Part shown: positions 46,696 through 54,729 of the stretch, in pieces | Numbering within the stretch: the first letter of the stretch is position 1 | How the letters are laid out: every line of letters starts with the position of its first letter | Source of the DNA: an uncultured Bacteroidales bacterium | GTDB taxonomy: Bacteria > Bacteroidota > Bacteroidia > Bacteroidales > Muribaculaceae | Direction: 5' to 3' | Length of the DNA stretch: 62,323 nucleotides | Assembly: GCA_902792435.1 (NCBI GenBank) | Contig: CADAZN010000009.1 | Span: 1 to 62,323 of the forward strand | Notes under the pieces: model-generated | Database searches by the model: none | The model's input: the letters and a program-made list of their open reading frames with translations, nothing else | Told to the model about the DNA's origin: nothing | Made by a program: the position numbers and the translations under genes

Positions 46696-47481
46696 ATGAA
46701 GTTTTCTAATAGTCTTAAACTTGGCTTGATCGGTATGGCTTTAATATCGGCAAGTTTTGTTACAAGCGCACAATCTATCAGTGACTATCGACAAAAACAC
46801 AAAAACCTTCTCGCGAAACAAAATCGCGTTCAAGACAAAATCAAAGTAGAGGAAGCACAAAATTATGCACGTGACCTCTATGGAGACAAAAGATCAAACA
46901 ACAACACAAACTCCGACCTCGACATCTACAGCGAAGGATGGAACAGTGGCAAAGTAAATTCTTACAACGGAGCTACTATCCCTGCAACAAAATCAATCGA
47001 CGTTTCTAAATATGCTATGCCTGTTAAGCACAGAGTGATTAACTCGCACTTTGGCTATCGCAAGCAATTTGGCAGAATGCATAAAGGCACTGACCTCAAA
47101 GCTAATGTAGGCGACACTATTTATGCAGCATTCACCGGCAAAGTTCGCATCACCAAGTTTGAGCGTAACGGATACGGATTTTATGTAGTTTTACGTCACG
47201 ACAATGGCCTCGAGACTGTTTATGGCCACCTTTCGAAGTTCCTTGTTAAGGAGAACCAATATGTGAAAGCCGGCACACCTATTGCATTGAGTGGTAACAC
47301 CGGACGCAGCACTGGCCCACACCTCCACTTCGAGACTCGTTTCATGGGCGTTGCCATTAACCCCGAGAAGATTTTCGACTTCGTTAACGGATCAACCCAT
47401 CGCGACCACTACACATTCAACCGCAACAGCAGCGACAACGCCAGCAATGGCCAAAGCGCTAGCGCTAGCAAGCGTCGCTAA
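46696..47481 (+). CDS. Secreted M23-family zinc endopeptidase (LytM-like)
   Basis: The ATG at 46696 gives 261 residues with a normal signal peptide (MKFSNSLKLGLIGMALISASFVTSAQS); an upstream ATG at 46633 would bury it. A helical, charged region (about 25-75) is followed by an M23 domain (about 110-235) with the zinc motifs MHKGTDL (HxxxD) and GPHLHFE (HxH), plus the GHLSKF loop. It likely cleaves peptidoglycan cross-bridges or serves as a cell-wall hydrolase in the periplasm. The Ser/Asn-rich tail ends in KRR. It is monocistronic, with a strong terminator 33 bp downstream. Confidence 0.88.
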   Translation: MKFSNSLKLGLIGMALISASFVTSAQSISDYRQKHKNLLAKQNRVQDKIKVEEAQNYARDLYGDKRSNNNTNSDLDIYSEGWNSGKVNSYNGATIPATKSIDVSKYAMPVKHRVINSHFGYRKQFGRMHKGTDLKANVGDTIYAAFTGKVRITKFERNGYGFYVVLRHDNGLETVYGHLSKFLVKENQYVKAGTPIALSGNTGRSTGPHLHFETRFMGVAINPEKIFDFVNGSTHRDHYTFNRNSSDNASNGQSASASKRR

Positions 47482-47513
47482 ACAATCTAGAAAGAGAAAT
47501 TTACAACAATATT

Positions 47514-47550
47514 AAGACCAACGTGCCAATAGCATGTTGGTCTTTTTTTT
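47514..47550 (+). terminator. Terminator of the M23 peptidase gene
   Basis: The stem aagaccaac / gttggtctt, extended by a few imperfect pairs, is followed by a run of eight T. Confidence 0.88.
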
Positions 47551-47554
47551 GACC

Positions 47555-47590
47555 TTTTGCCACAAAACTGAAAAAAACTCGCTACCTTTG
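47555..47590 (+). promoter_or_regulatory. Promoter of the pseudouridine synthase gene
   Basis: TTTTG ending at 47559 and TACCTTTG at 47583-47590, a slightly long spacer (23 bp), 25 nt before the ATG. Confidence 0.65.
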
Positions 47591-47615
47591 CACTCATCAA
47601 CAACAACTATTCAGC

Positions 47616-48329
47616 ATGGAAGTAGTCTACGAGGACAACCACATCATCATAGTCAACAAGGCTTGCGGAGAAATCGTACAAGGTGATCGCACTGGCGACG
47701 AACCTCTCGTCGAGACTCTAAAGCAATGGATTAAGGTGAAATATAATAAGCCGGGAAATGTTTTCTGCGGCGTGACTCACCGCATCGACCGACCCACCTG
47801 TGGGTTAGTGGTATTTGCTCGCACCAGCAAGGGTTTGTCACGTATGAATGACCTCTTCCGCCGGGGCGAGGTCCACAAGACCTACTGGGCCATCGTCAAA
47901 AACCGTCCACCCAAGGAAGCCGACACACTCACCGATTATCTTGTAAGCGTAGAGCGTAATAACAAGACCCATGTAGTTAAGCCTGACACTGCGGGAGCAC
48001 AGAAGGCGGTACTAAACTACCGAATAATAGGTCATAGCAACAACTATTTCTTGCTTGAGATTGATTTGCTCACTGGACGCAAGCATCAAATCAGGGCACA
48101 GCTAGCTAACATTGGATGTCCTATCAAGGGGGACCTGAAATATGGTGCACCACGTAGTAACCCCGACGGAGGCATATCGCTGCAGTCACACCACATCCAC
48201 TTTATCCATCCTGTGTCGAAAATAGAAATCGACGTCACAGCACCACTCCCCCACGACACCCTGTGGCAAGCGCTAGCTGCACAAGTGAGTGAGAATCAGA
48301 CATCGTGTGACCAATCTCTAACAACTTAA
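47616..48329 (+). CDS. RluA-family pseudouridine synthase
   Basis: The 237 residues contain the catalytic motif GVTHRIDRPTCGLVVFARTS (Asp in HRIDR), the conserved KTYWAIVKN, LLEIDLLTGRKHQIRAQLA and LQSHHIHFIHPVS. It isomerises uridine to pseudouridine in rRNA or tRNA; the target (RluA, RluC, RluD or TruC type) cannot be told. There is no N-terminal S4 domain, so it is nearer the short RluA/TruC forms. It is convergent with apbE, 28 bp apart. Confidence 0.9.
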   Translation: MEVVYEDNHIIIVNKACGEIVQGDRTGDEPLVETLKQWIKVKYNKPGNVFCGVTHRIDRPTCGLVVFARTSKGLSRMNDLFRRGEVHKTYWAIVKNRPPKEADTLTDYLVSVERNNKTHVVKPDTAGAQKAVLNYRIIGHSNNYFLLEIDLLTGRKHQIRAQLANIGCPIKGDLKYGAPRSNPDGGISLQSHHIHFIHPVSKIEIDVTAPLPHDTLWQALAAQVSENQTSCDQSLTT

Positions 48330-48357
48330 TCACAACCTCTATTTTGCTTTGGAATTA

Positions 48358-49371
48358 TTAATTAACTACCAGGTCGGCAAATCGTTTGTTGGACCACACT
48401 ACGAAATTTCCGTCATCGTCGGTGCTGATAGTCATCACGCCCAGTGAGGTGTTCTTCTCCATCATAGATTGAGTCTTTTCCAGACCCATTGCCATACACG
48501 CAGTAGCCCATGCATCGGCACTCATGCAGTCGGGAGCCACTATAGACACACTCAACAAATTAGACGTTTCGCTGCCTCCTGTTTTGGGATTGACGATGTG
48601 GCTAACTTTCTTTCCATCAACTTCCTTAAATTTGCGGTAACTACCACTGGTAGCAACAGCTAAACTATCGAGAGTGAGCACAACGGCATTTTGGTGGACA
48701 GCCCCTTTCTTATTATCGGCGACGGGAAGGTCGACCGACACATGCCATGGTTTTCCTCGCTCGTTAACTCCTTGAGCAACAACCTCGCCTCCAATCTCAA
48801 CCATATAGTTCACAGCACCATTACGCGCAAGCATCGCAGCCACTTCGTCACAAGCCAGCCCCTTAGCAATAGAACTGAAGTCAAACTGAACACGAGGATC
48901 ATCTTTTACCACCTTATCGCCATCAAGACGAGTGTGCTCCACGCCCACAAAGGCAAGGATACTGTCGAGCTGCTCCTGAGTGGGCATCTGGCCACTCTTG
49001 TAACCAAAACCCCAAGCATTAACCAGCGGCATCACCGTTGGATCATAAACTCCACCGCTAGCCTTATTTACTTCTATTGCCTTATTATACAAAATCTTAA
49101 ACAATCGGTCAGCCACATTAGTACGCCCCTCATTAATAGCTGACACAAGCGACTGCTTGTTAAACGCCGATGCACTATTATCAATCATAGAAAACACATG
49201 CTGAATGGAGTCATCGAGATTTGTTCTAGCCTCATAGGTGATGTGGTACTCAGTTGTCCAAACCACGCCGGTGTTTTTCACAAATTTCTTCCTGCTTCGC
49301 ACAAAGGGCAATGCCACCAGCGCCACCAGCAGCAACAGAAGAACGGCATAATATTTTCTAGATTTAATCAT
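48358..49371 (-). CDS. apbE: FAD:protein FMN transferase
   Basis: The 337 residues have an N-terminal membrane anchor (YYAVLLLLLVALVALPFV). The ApbE domain shows SAFNKQSLVSAIN, VYDPTVMPLVNAWGFG, DFSSIAKGLACDEVAAML, YMVEIGGEVVAQG and SHIVNPKTGG, and the Mg/flavin site region SADAWATACMAMG follows. It attaches FMN to Thr of Na+-NQR or Rnf subunits in the periplasm, which links it to respiration. The promoter box TAACTTTG lies at 49398-49405. Confidence 0.92.
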   Translation of the reverse strand: MIKSRKYYAVLLLLLVALVALPFVRSRKKFVKNTGVVWTTEYHITYEARTNLDDSIQHVFSMIDNSASAFNKQSLVSAINEGRTNVADRLFKILYNKAIEVNKASGGVYDPTVMPLVNAWGFGYKSGQMPTQEQLDSILAFVGVEHTRLDGDKVVKDDPRVQFDFSSIAKGLACDEVAAMLARNGAVNYMVEIGGEVVAQGVNERGKPWHVSVDLPVADNKKGAVHQNAVVLTLDSLAVATSGSYRKFKEVDGKKVSHIVNPKTGGSETSNLLSVSIVAPDCMSADAWATACMAMGLEKTQSMMEKNTSLGVMTISTDDDGNFVVWSNKRFADLVVN

Positions 49372-49500
49372 ATCTGTTACATTTTAACACGATGTCACAA
49401 AGTTACAACTAAAAATTATTAAGACGACTACAACAGACAACAAAAAATTGGATTTCTCGTTTTTTTTCTTTTACTTTGCCACAAATAAACTCATTAACTC

Positions 49501-50097
49501 ATGAAACACATCACAAAAATAGCTATCATTATAGCCATAACCGTAATAGCCAGCGCTTCGGCTCAAGCACAAGTTAGATTTGGTGTCAAAGGCGGTATCA
49601 CAATCAATGAGCTCAAGTGGGACCGAGATATCGTATGCAAGGAAAATAGAGCAGGTTTCACTGCTGGACTAATGATTGAAGCCGGTCTGCCAGTAGTGGG
49701 ACTGGGCCTTGACGCTTCGGTTCTCTATGCTCACAGGCAGGAAGATTTATATCTTGATGACACTAAGCTTAAGCGTGACTATCTCGACATACCTCTTAAC
49801 GTTAAGTACAAGATTCAAATTCCTGTGCTATGCAAGATTATAACACCGTTTGTTACTACAGGACCAGACTTCTCCCTTCTGCTCGGCGACACCGACAAGG
49901 GCGACTTCAAAACACGCAAGTGGAACACTTCATGGAACGTGGGATTTGGCGCCGAACTATTCCGCAAAGTGCAAATTCACGCTAACTACGGAATAGGCCT
50001 CACCAAAGCCTTCGAATACATAGGAAAAGAAGTAGACTCCAAGCCAATTAAAGGAAAAGACAAACTTTGGACCATTACTGCTGCCTACTTGTTCTAA
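49501..50097 (+). CDS. Small outer-membrane barrel, paralogue 1
   Basis: The 198 residues carry a signal peptide (MKHITKIAIIIAITVIASASAQAQ) and alternating strands: VRFGVKGGITINELKW, GFTAGLMIEAGLPVVGLGLD, YLDIPLNVKYKIQ, FVTTGPDFSLLLG and a final KLWTITAAYLF. The layout is the PorT-like outer membrane protein family (OMP_b-brl_2). The downstream gene at 50250 encodes a relative with the same strand order, suggesting a duplication. The ligand or role is unknown. Confidence 0.82.
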   Translation: MKHITKIAIIIAITVIASASAQAQVRFGVKGGITINELKWDRDIVCKENRAGFTAGLMIEAGLPVVGLGLDASVLYAHRQEDLYLDDTKLKRDYLDIPLNVKYKIQIPVLCKIITPFVTTGPDFSLLLGDTDKGDFKTRKWNTSWNVGFGAELFRKVQIHANYGIGLTKAFEYIGKEVDSKPIKGKDKLWTITAAYLF

Positions 50098-50186
50098 CCC
50101 ACGTTTTTCAAAATGAAACACACTCTCGTTACTCACCCTCACCCCATAGAAATGGGTGTGTAAAATGTGTTATAAAAATTGAAATC

Positions 50187-50218
50187 TTTGGTTGTGACGG
50201 GAAAATGTGTTAGTTTTG
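50187..50218 (+). promoter_or_regulatory. Promoter of barrel paralogue 2
   Basis: TTTG (50187-50190), 20 bp, TAGTTTTG (50211-50218), a full consensus 31 nt before the ATG. The two paralogues are therefore separately transcribed. Confidence 0.82.
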
Positions 50219-50249
50219 CAGTCTGAAACGTTAAAAACCGATATTTGAG

Positions 50250-50882
50250 ATGAGAAGTTACATTAAATACCTAATCATATCAGTAGCTTTGTTAAGTGCT
50301 TTGTCTTCTTGGGCTCAGCCAGTTAGGCGCTGGGGTGTCACAGTAGGCGGCAACTATAACGAAATTCACTTCAAGCAAACCGACATTTTTGAAAGTGACC
50401 GCATGTTTGGCGGTTCTGTTGGTATTACCGGCGACATGATGATACCTGGAGTGGGATTTGGCATCGACGGCTCTATCCTCTACACGTTGCGTCAGGGACG
50501 CCTGCACTTGGGCGACAAGAGAATTTGGGAATCACAGGGCATAGAGACACAAGTTGCTCGTCAGCACTACATCGACGTTCCACTCAACCTCAAGTTCCGT
50601 TACAGCAACTTGGGTGGACTAGAAAGTACTATCATGCCATTTATTTACGCTGGTCCCACGTTCTCATTCTTAGTTGGACATAACAAGGTGGGCAATGCCC
50701 TCAAGTACACCACTGTGAATGTGCTGCTCCACGCCGGCATTGGCGCGGAACTGTTTAACAAGGTTCAGATTAGTGGCGGTTATTGTTTCAGCGTGGGCCA
50801 GAATTTGGGCACGAAACTCCTTGACGACCATGTTGCCAAGCACCGCACCTGGTTTATCCAAGCAACCTATTTCTTTAAATGA
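50250..50882 (+). CDS. Small outer-membrane barrel, paralogue 2
   Basis: The 210 residues have a signal peptide (MRSYIKYLIISVALLSALSSWAQ). The strand order matches the preceding gene: WGVTVGGNYNEIHF, GSVGITGDMMIPGVGFGIDG, YIDVPLNLKFRYS, MPFIYAGPTFSFLVG and the final RTWFIQATYFFK. The shared GLD/GIDxSxLY...R.G.LxL block shows common ancestry with paralogue 1. A bidirectional hairpin terminator follows. Confidence 0.82.
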   Translation: MRSYIKYLIISVALLSALSSWAQPVRRWGVTVGGNYNEIHFKQTDIFESDRMFGGSVGITGDMMIPGVGFGIDGSILYTLRQGRLHLGDKRIWESQGIETQVARQHYIDVPLNLKFRYSNLGGLESTIMPFIYAGPTFSFLVGHNKVGNALKYTTVNVLLHAGIGAELFNKVQISGGYCFSVGQNLGTKLLDDHVAKHRTWFIQATYFFK

Positions 50883-50898
50883 TTAGGAATTAGAGAAA

Positions 50899-50933
50899 AA
50901 AAATCGTGAGGACTTTCGTCTTCACGATTTTTT
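50899..50933. terminator. Bidirectional terminator
   Basis: The stem aaaatcgtgagga / tcttcacgatttt with a 6-nt loop and A/T runs on both sides serves barrel paralogue 2 and the convergent DJ-1 gene. Confidence 0.85.
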
Positions 50934-50954
50934 ATATATCATACAACAAGCCAA

Positions 50955-51503
50955 CTATATAAGCATGCCGGCAGCAACTTCGTTCGACACATCATCGCCC
51001 ATGCTGATGGCTGCGATTGTCAACGCAAACTCAGCTGCCGAGGCAGGTCCGTTACCAGTAACGATATTGCCATCAACAGCAACGCGCTGATCAAGAACAT
51101 TGGCACCCTCAAGACCATCTTCCATGCCTGGATAGCACACAGCATCACGTCCCTGAAGCAATCCCAGCGGGCCAAAAATCACTGATGGCGAAGCACATAT
51201 CGCCGCTAACTTCTCGCCTTTCTCATTCTGCTCTTTCAATATATCGCACAATGTCACATTCTCAGCAAGATTGGTAGCACCTGGCATTCCTCCTGGGCAA
51301 ATAAGCCACTCGGCATCCTCAATCATATCAGGGTCAAAAGCCTCATCAGCAACCACAGTAACTCCGTGAGCACCTATCGCTTCGGGAGCATCATAAATCG
51401 ACATGGTTACCACTGGCATGCCAGCACGACGCAGCACATCAACAATTGTCAAGGCCTCGATTTCCTCAAAGCCATCGGCAAAGAAAACATAACTTGGTCT
51501 CAT
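50955..51503 (-). CDS. DJ-1/PfpI family protein
   Basis: The ATG at 51501-51503 gives 182 residues; the longer upstream frame crosses the divergent promoter region and is rejected. Marks of the DJ-1 (YajL/ThiJ) group are YVFFADGFEEIEALTIVDVL with the conserved Glu, WLICPGGMPGATNLAEN and the nucleophile elbow AAICASPSVIFGP (Cys103). Members act as chaperone, deglycase or glyoxalase-type proteins in oxidative stress; the activity here is not determined. It is divergent from the transglutaminase gene. Confidence 0.92.
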   Translation of the reverse strand: MRPSYVFFADGFEEIEALTIVDVLRRAGMPVVTMSIYDAPEAIGAHGVTVVADEAFDPDMIEDAEWLICPGGMPGATNLAENVTLCDILKEQNEKGEKLAAICASPSVIFGPLGLLQGRDAVCYPGMEDGLEGANVLDQRVAVDGNIVTGNGPASAAEFALTIAAISMGDDVSNEVAAGMLI

Positions 51504-51650
51504 TGTAGTTATTAGTTTTTTAGTTGTTAGTATTAAGTTTTTCAGGTTGTAAAGGTAGTAAATTATCACGAGAACACAAAACAATATATGCAATTTTACA
51601 TGTTTTTGCCAATTATTTGCTATTTTTGCAACAAATAAAAACATAGTGTC

Positions 51651-54119
51651 ATGAAACTCATAACTAAGACAATTATAGCCCTTGCAATAGTGGCAACAAC
51701 GACAAGCTTGGCTGTTGCCGACAACAGCGACCTGGCGTGGAAATATGTAAAAGAACTTGGCACGCGCCTTGCAACCCCCGACAGGACCGACTACAGCGAG
51801 CAGTTCTACTACCGCAACTACCTCACCACCCTGCAGGCACGCGATGAGATGCCGTGGGGAAAGACTGTGCCAGAGCGTGAGTTCAAGCACTTCGTGCTGC
51901 CAGTGCGTGTCAACAACGAGAATCTCGACACAGCAAGGATGGTGTTCTACCGTGAGCTCAAAGACCGAGTTAAGAACCTATCAATGGAAGATGCCATTCT
52001 CGAAGTGAACCACTGGTGCCACGAGAAGGTGAGCTACCGCCCCAGCGACGCGCGCACAAGCAGTCCGCTCGCCACGATGCGCACAGCCTATGGACGCTGT
52101 GGCGAGGAATCGACATTCCTTGTGGCAGCTCTGCGCTCGGTGTGCATCCCCGCCCGCCAGGTCTATACCCCGCGATGGGCGCACACCGACGACAACCACG
52201 CCTGGGTCGAGGCTTGGGCAAATGGCAGATGGTACTTCCTAGGAGCCTGCGAACCTGAACCTGTGCTCAACCTGGGATGGTTCAACGAGAGCGCCTCGCG
52301 AGGAATGCTCATGCACACCAAGGTCATCGGAGATTATGATGGCCCAGAGGAAGTTATGAGTATAACTCCATGCTATACCGAAATTAATGTCACCAGCAAC
52401 TATGCTCCCACCACGAGAGTGAACGTAAGTGTAGTTGACGAGAATGGCATTCCCGTTAGTGATGCCACAGTTGAATTTAAGCTCTATAACTACGCTGAGT
52501 TCTACACAGTGGCCAAGAAGACAACCGACAAAAATGGAACCACCTTTCTCACTGCAGGACGAGGCGACTTGCTAGTTTGGGTGACTAAGGGGGATAAAGT
52601 GGCAGTGAAGAAAATCTCCTGGACTAGTGACCACCATGAGGTAATTACACTTAAAGACAAGTCACTGCCGCAGCACCTTGAACTAGACATAGTGCCACCA
52701 CCATTGAGTGCAGTACTACCAGAGATCTCCGACGAGCAACGTGCACTCAACGACCGCCGCAAGGCGCAGGAGGACTCCATCCGCCAAGCCTACGAAGCGA
52801 CTATGCCAGTAGAAGCGTGGCGAGGCAACCACCGCACCATACAGCAGTTCCTTGATGAAGCAAAGAACAAGGTAATGGCGCACAAACTCCTTGATGTGCT
52901 CAGCGAAAAAGACCTGCGCGACATAAAGCTTGATGTGCTGCGCGACAATGAAGCGGCAGTGACCGACACCAGCGAAATCTACTACCGCTATGTACTGAGC
53001 CCACGAGCTGAGAATGAATGGTTAACACCTTATAAAGAATTCTTCCATAGGGAATTGAGCAACAAAATAAGTAATATTGACAACTTAATCGTTTGGACAA
53101 AAGCAAACCTCACAATTGACAACGAGCACAATCCTCAGCGCTTGCGCCAGCAACCTATGAGTGTGTACCGCACCCAAACCACCGATGAGCTGGGACGCGC
53201 CATCTTCTTCGTGAGCGCCGCACGCAGCATGGGTTGGCCCGCACGCATCAACGAGGTGAACGGCAAGCTCGAATACTTTACAAATAACGCTTGGCATGAG
53301 GTAAAATTTGAGGAAAGCGAATCGCTCAAAACCGAACCTTCGGGAATGCTTCGACTGAATTTCACACCCAGCGACACCCACAACGACCTCGCCTACTACA
53401 CTCATTTCACACTCAGCAAGATAGCGGACAACAAACCGCAGTTGCTCACCTACCCCGAAGATGCCACCTGGAGCAATTATTTCAAAAACGGAGTGCAACT
53501 TGAGCCAGGAACCTACATGCTCACCACTGGCAACCGCCAAAGTGACGGCAGCGTGCTGGCTAGCATCACGACTTTTGAAATTGAAAGCAACAAAGAAAGC
53601 GATATTGACCTTTCTCTGCTTAACAAAGATAATGCGTTGAGTATTATTGGAACGTTACGTTTAGATAGCTATTATTCTAATGGAGAAAGGAGACTAATTC
53701 TTGACAATGACTGCTATCACATCGTGGGATTTATAGCTCCAAGTAACGAGCCTACCACTCACGCGCTGCACGATATCGCTACCTGTGCTAGCCAAATTGA
53801 GGCATTAGGATGCGATATAACTCTGCTAACTCTAAACGATGAACAAGAGCAACGCTTCGACAAGTCACAATTCAGCGATCTTCCCGCTTATGTGATTTGG
53901 GGCATTGACAAAGATAGACTGGAGGGCACAGACAGATTCGTTTATGGAACAAATATGGAAGATCTTATCAGGGAAACAAAAGCCAACGAAAAAACTATGC
54001 CTATTTTTGTTGTGACCGACAGTAAAGGAAACATCTTCTTTACACAACAAGGATACACCATCCATCTGGGAGAGCAAATCCTCAAAGCCATTAAAATCCA
54101 CACCAACAAGTACAAATAA
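51651..54119 (+). CDS. Secreted transglutaminase-like protein with Ig-like and C-terminal domains
   Basis: The 822 residues begin with a signal peptide (MKLITKTIIALAIVATTTSLAVA). A transglutaminase-like core (about 100-215) has the catalytic Cys in AYGRCGEESTFLVAALR and His in HTDDNHAWVEAW, followed by the WYFLGACEPEPVLNLGWF segment. A carboxypeptidase-regulatory-like fold (about 250-330) comes next, then a second degenerate transglutaminase-like region (about 440-560; TTDELGRAIFFVSAARSMGWPARI) and a thioredoxin-like C-terminus (about 700-822). The family acts on proteins or peptidoglycan peptides in the envelope; the substrate is unknown. A TATTTTTG box is at 51621-51628. Confidence 0.82.
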   Translation: MKLITKTIIALAIVATTTSLAVADNSDLAWKYVKELGTRLATPDRTDYSEQFYYRNYLTTLQARDEMPWGKTVPEREFKHFVLPVRVNNENLDTARMVFYRELKDRVKNLSMEDAILEVNHWCHEKVSYRPSDARTSSPLATMRTAYGRCGEESTFLVAALRSVCIPARQVYTPRWAHTDDNHAWVEAWANGRWYFLGACEPEPVLNLGWFNESASRGMLMHTKVIGDYDGPEEVMSITPCYTEINVTSNYAPTTRVNVSVVDENGIPVSDATVEFKLYNYAEFYTVAKKTTDKNGTTFLTAGRGDLLVWVTKGDKVAVKKISWTSDHHEVITLKDKSLPQHLELDIVPPPLSAVLPEISDEQRALNDRRKAQEDSIRQAYEATMPVEAWRGNHRTIQQFLDEAKNKVMAHKLLDVLSEKDLRDIKLDVLRDNEAAVTDTSEIYYRYVLSPRAENEWLTPYKEFFHRELSNKISNIDNLIVWTKANLTIDNEHNPQRLRQQPMSVYRTQTTDELGRAIFFVSAARSMGWPARINEVNGKLEYFTNNAWHEVKFEESESLKTEPSGMLRLNFTPSDTHNDLAYYTHFTLSKIADNKPQLLTYPEDATWSNYFKNGVQLEPGTYMLTTGNRQSDGSVLASITTFEIESNKESDIDLSLLNKDNALSIIGTLRLDSYYSNGERRLILDNDCYHIVGFIAPSNEPTTHALHDIATCASQIEALGCDITLLTLNDEQEQRFDKSQFSDLPAYVIWGIDKDRLEGTDRFVYGTNMEDLIRETKANEKTMPIFVVTDSKGNIFFTQQGYTIHLGEQILKAIKIHTNKYK

Positions 54120-54204
54120 TACTATATTTCAAATCCCAAAAAGCAGAAAAAAATCAGCAAAAACACCATTTATTGAACTTTTTTTCGAAAAAAGTCACGA
54201 AAAA

Positions 54205-54236
54205 TTTGCACAGTTCAAAATCTTGCCGTACCTTTG
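54205..54236 (+). promoter_or_regulatory. Promoter of tRNA-Val
   Basis: TTTG (54205-54208), 20 bp, TACCTTTG (54229-54236), a full consensus 22 bp before the tRNA. Confidence 0.85.
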
Positions 54237-54258
54237 CAACGCTTTTCGAAAAAAGCAC

Positions 54259-54333
54259 GGGTGCTTAGCTCAGCTGGTTCAGAGCATCTGCCTTACAAGC
54301 AGAGGGTCGGCGGTTCGAATCCGTCAGCACCCA
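54259..54333 (+). tRNA. tRNA-Val (anticodon TAC)
   Basis: The complete cloverleaf comprises acceptor GGGTGCT/AGCACCC, a D arm with AGCTGGTT, anticodon stem TCTGC/GCAGA with loop CTTACAA (anticodon TAC), and a T arm with GGTTCGAATCC. CCA is not encoded. It is a single tRNA unit with its own promoter and terminator. Confidence 0.97.
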
Positions 54334-54344
54334 CACAGCAACTA

Positions 54345-54370
54345 GGACGACGCAAGTCGCCCTTTTTTTG
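54345..54370 (+). terminator. Terminator of tRNA-Val
   Basis: A short stem (ggacgac / gtcgccc with one mismatch, loop gcaa) is followed by seven T. Confidence 0.75.
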
Positions 54371-54447
54371 TATACTTATTCCCCAATTTATCTAGCAAAT
54401 ATACTAAAGCAAAACGGCCCGCAGAAATCAGCGAGCCGCTTTGTGTG

Positions 54448-54520
54448 TAGTGGTACGGGGAGTCGAACCCCGGTTTCCGGCGTGAGAGGCCAGCGTCCTG
54501 GGCCACTAGACGATACCACC
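54448..54520 (-). tRNA. tRNA-Glu (anticodon CTC)
   Basis: On the minus strand: acceptor GGTGGTA/TACCACT (one G.T pair), the D arm CGTCTAGTGGCCCAGGACG typical of tRNA-Glu, anticodon stem CTGGC/GCCGG with loop CTCTCAC (anticodon CTC), and a T arm with GGTTCGACTCC. CCA is not encoded. The CTC isoacceptor is additional to the usual TTC form. Confidence 0.95.
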
Positions 54521-54668
54521 CTTTCGGAATTGCGGTGCAAAGTTACTACAATTTTCTTAACCACCAAAACTTTTGTCGATTTTTTTCAAAAAAAAGTGCA
54601 TTTTCTTCATTTTTTCTAATATCACGCCCATTTCAGTATTAAATAAGGTGCGTTTTTCGATAAATCTT

Positions 54669-54699
54669 TTTGTTGTTTGCAGTGTAATAGCTAATTTTG
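54669..54699 (+). promoter_or_regulatory. Promoter of the GH84-M16 unit
   Basis: TTTG (54669-54672), 19 bp, TAATTTTG (54692-54699), 30 nt before the ATG. Confidence 0.75.
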
Positions 54700-54729
54700 T
54701 AACCTATAAATAATCTGCATTCATTAAAA

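Noticed and set aside
51758-51773. Sigma-54-like site TGGCACG...TTGCA
   Set aside because: It lies inside a coding region with no gene start nearby. It is a chance match that shows single sites alone are not proof.
51504-51890. N-terminal extension of the DJ-1 gene (129 residues)
   Set aside because: It crosses the divergent promoter region and the antisense of the transglutaminase gene. The family start is at 51503.
54368-54619. 83-aa plus-strand ORF
   Set aside because: It overlaps tRNA-Glu on the opposite strand and consists of tRNA complement in its middle.
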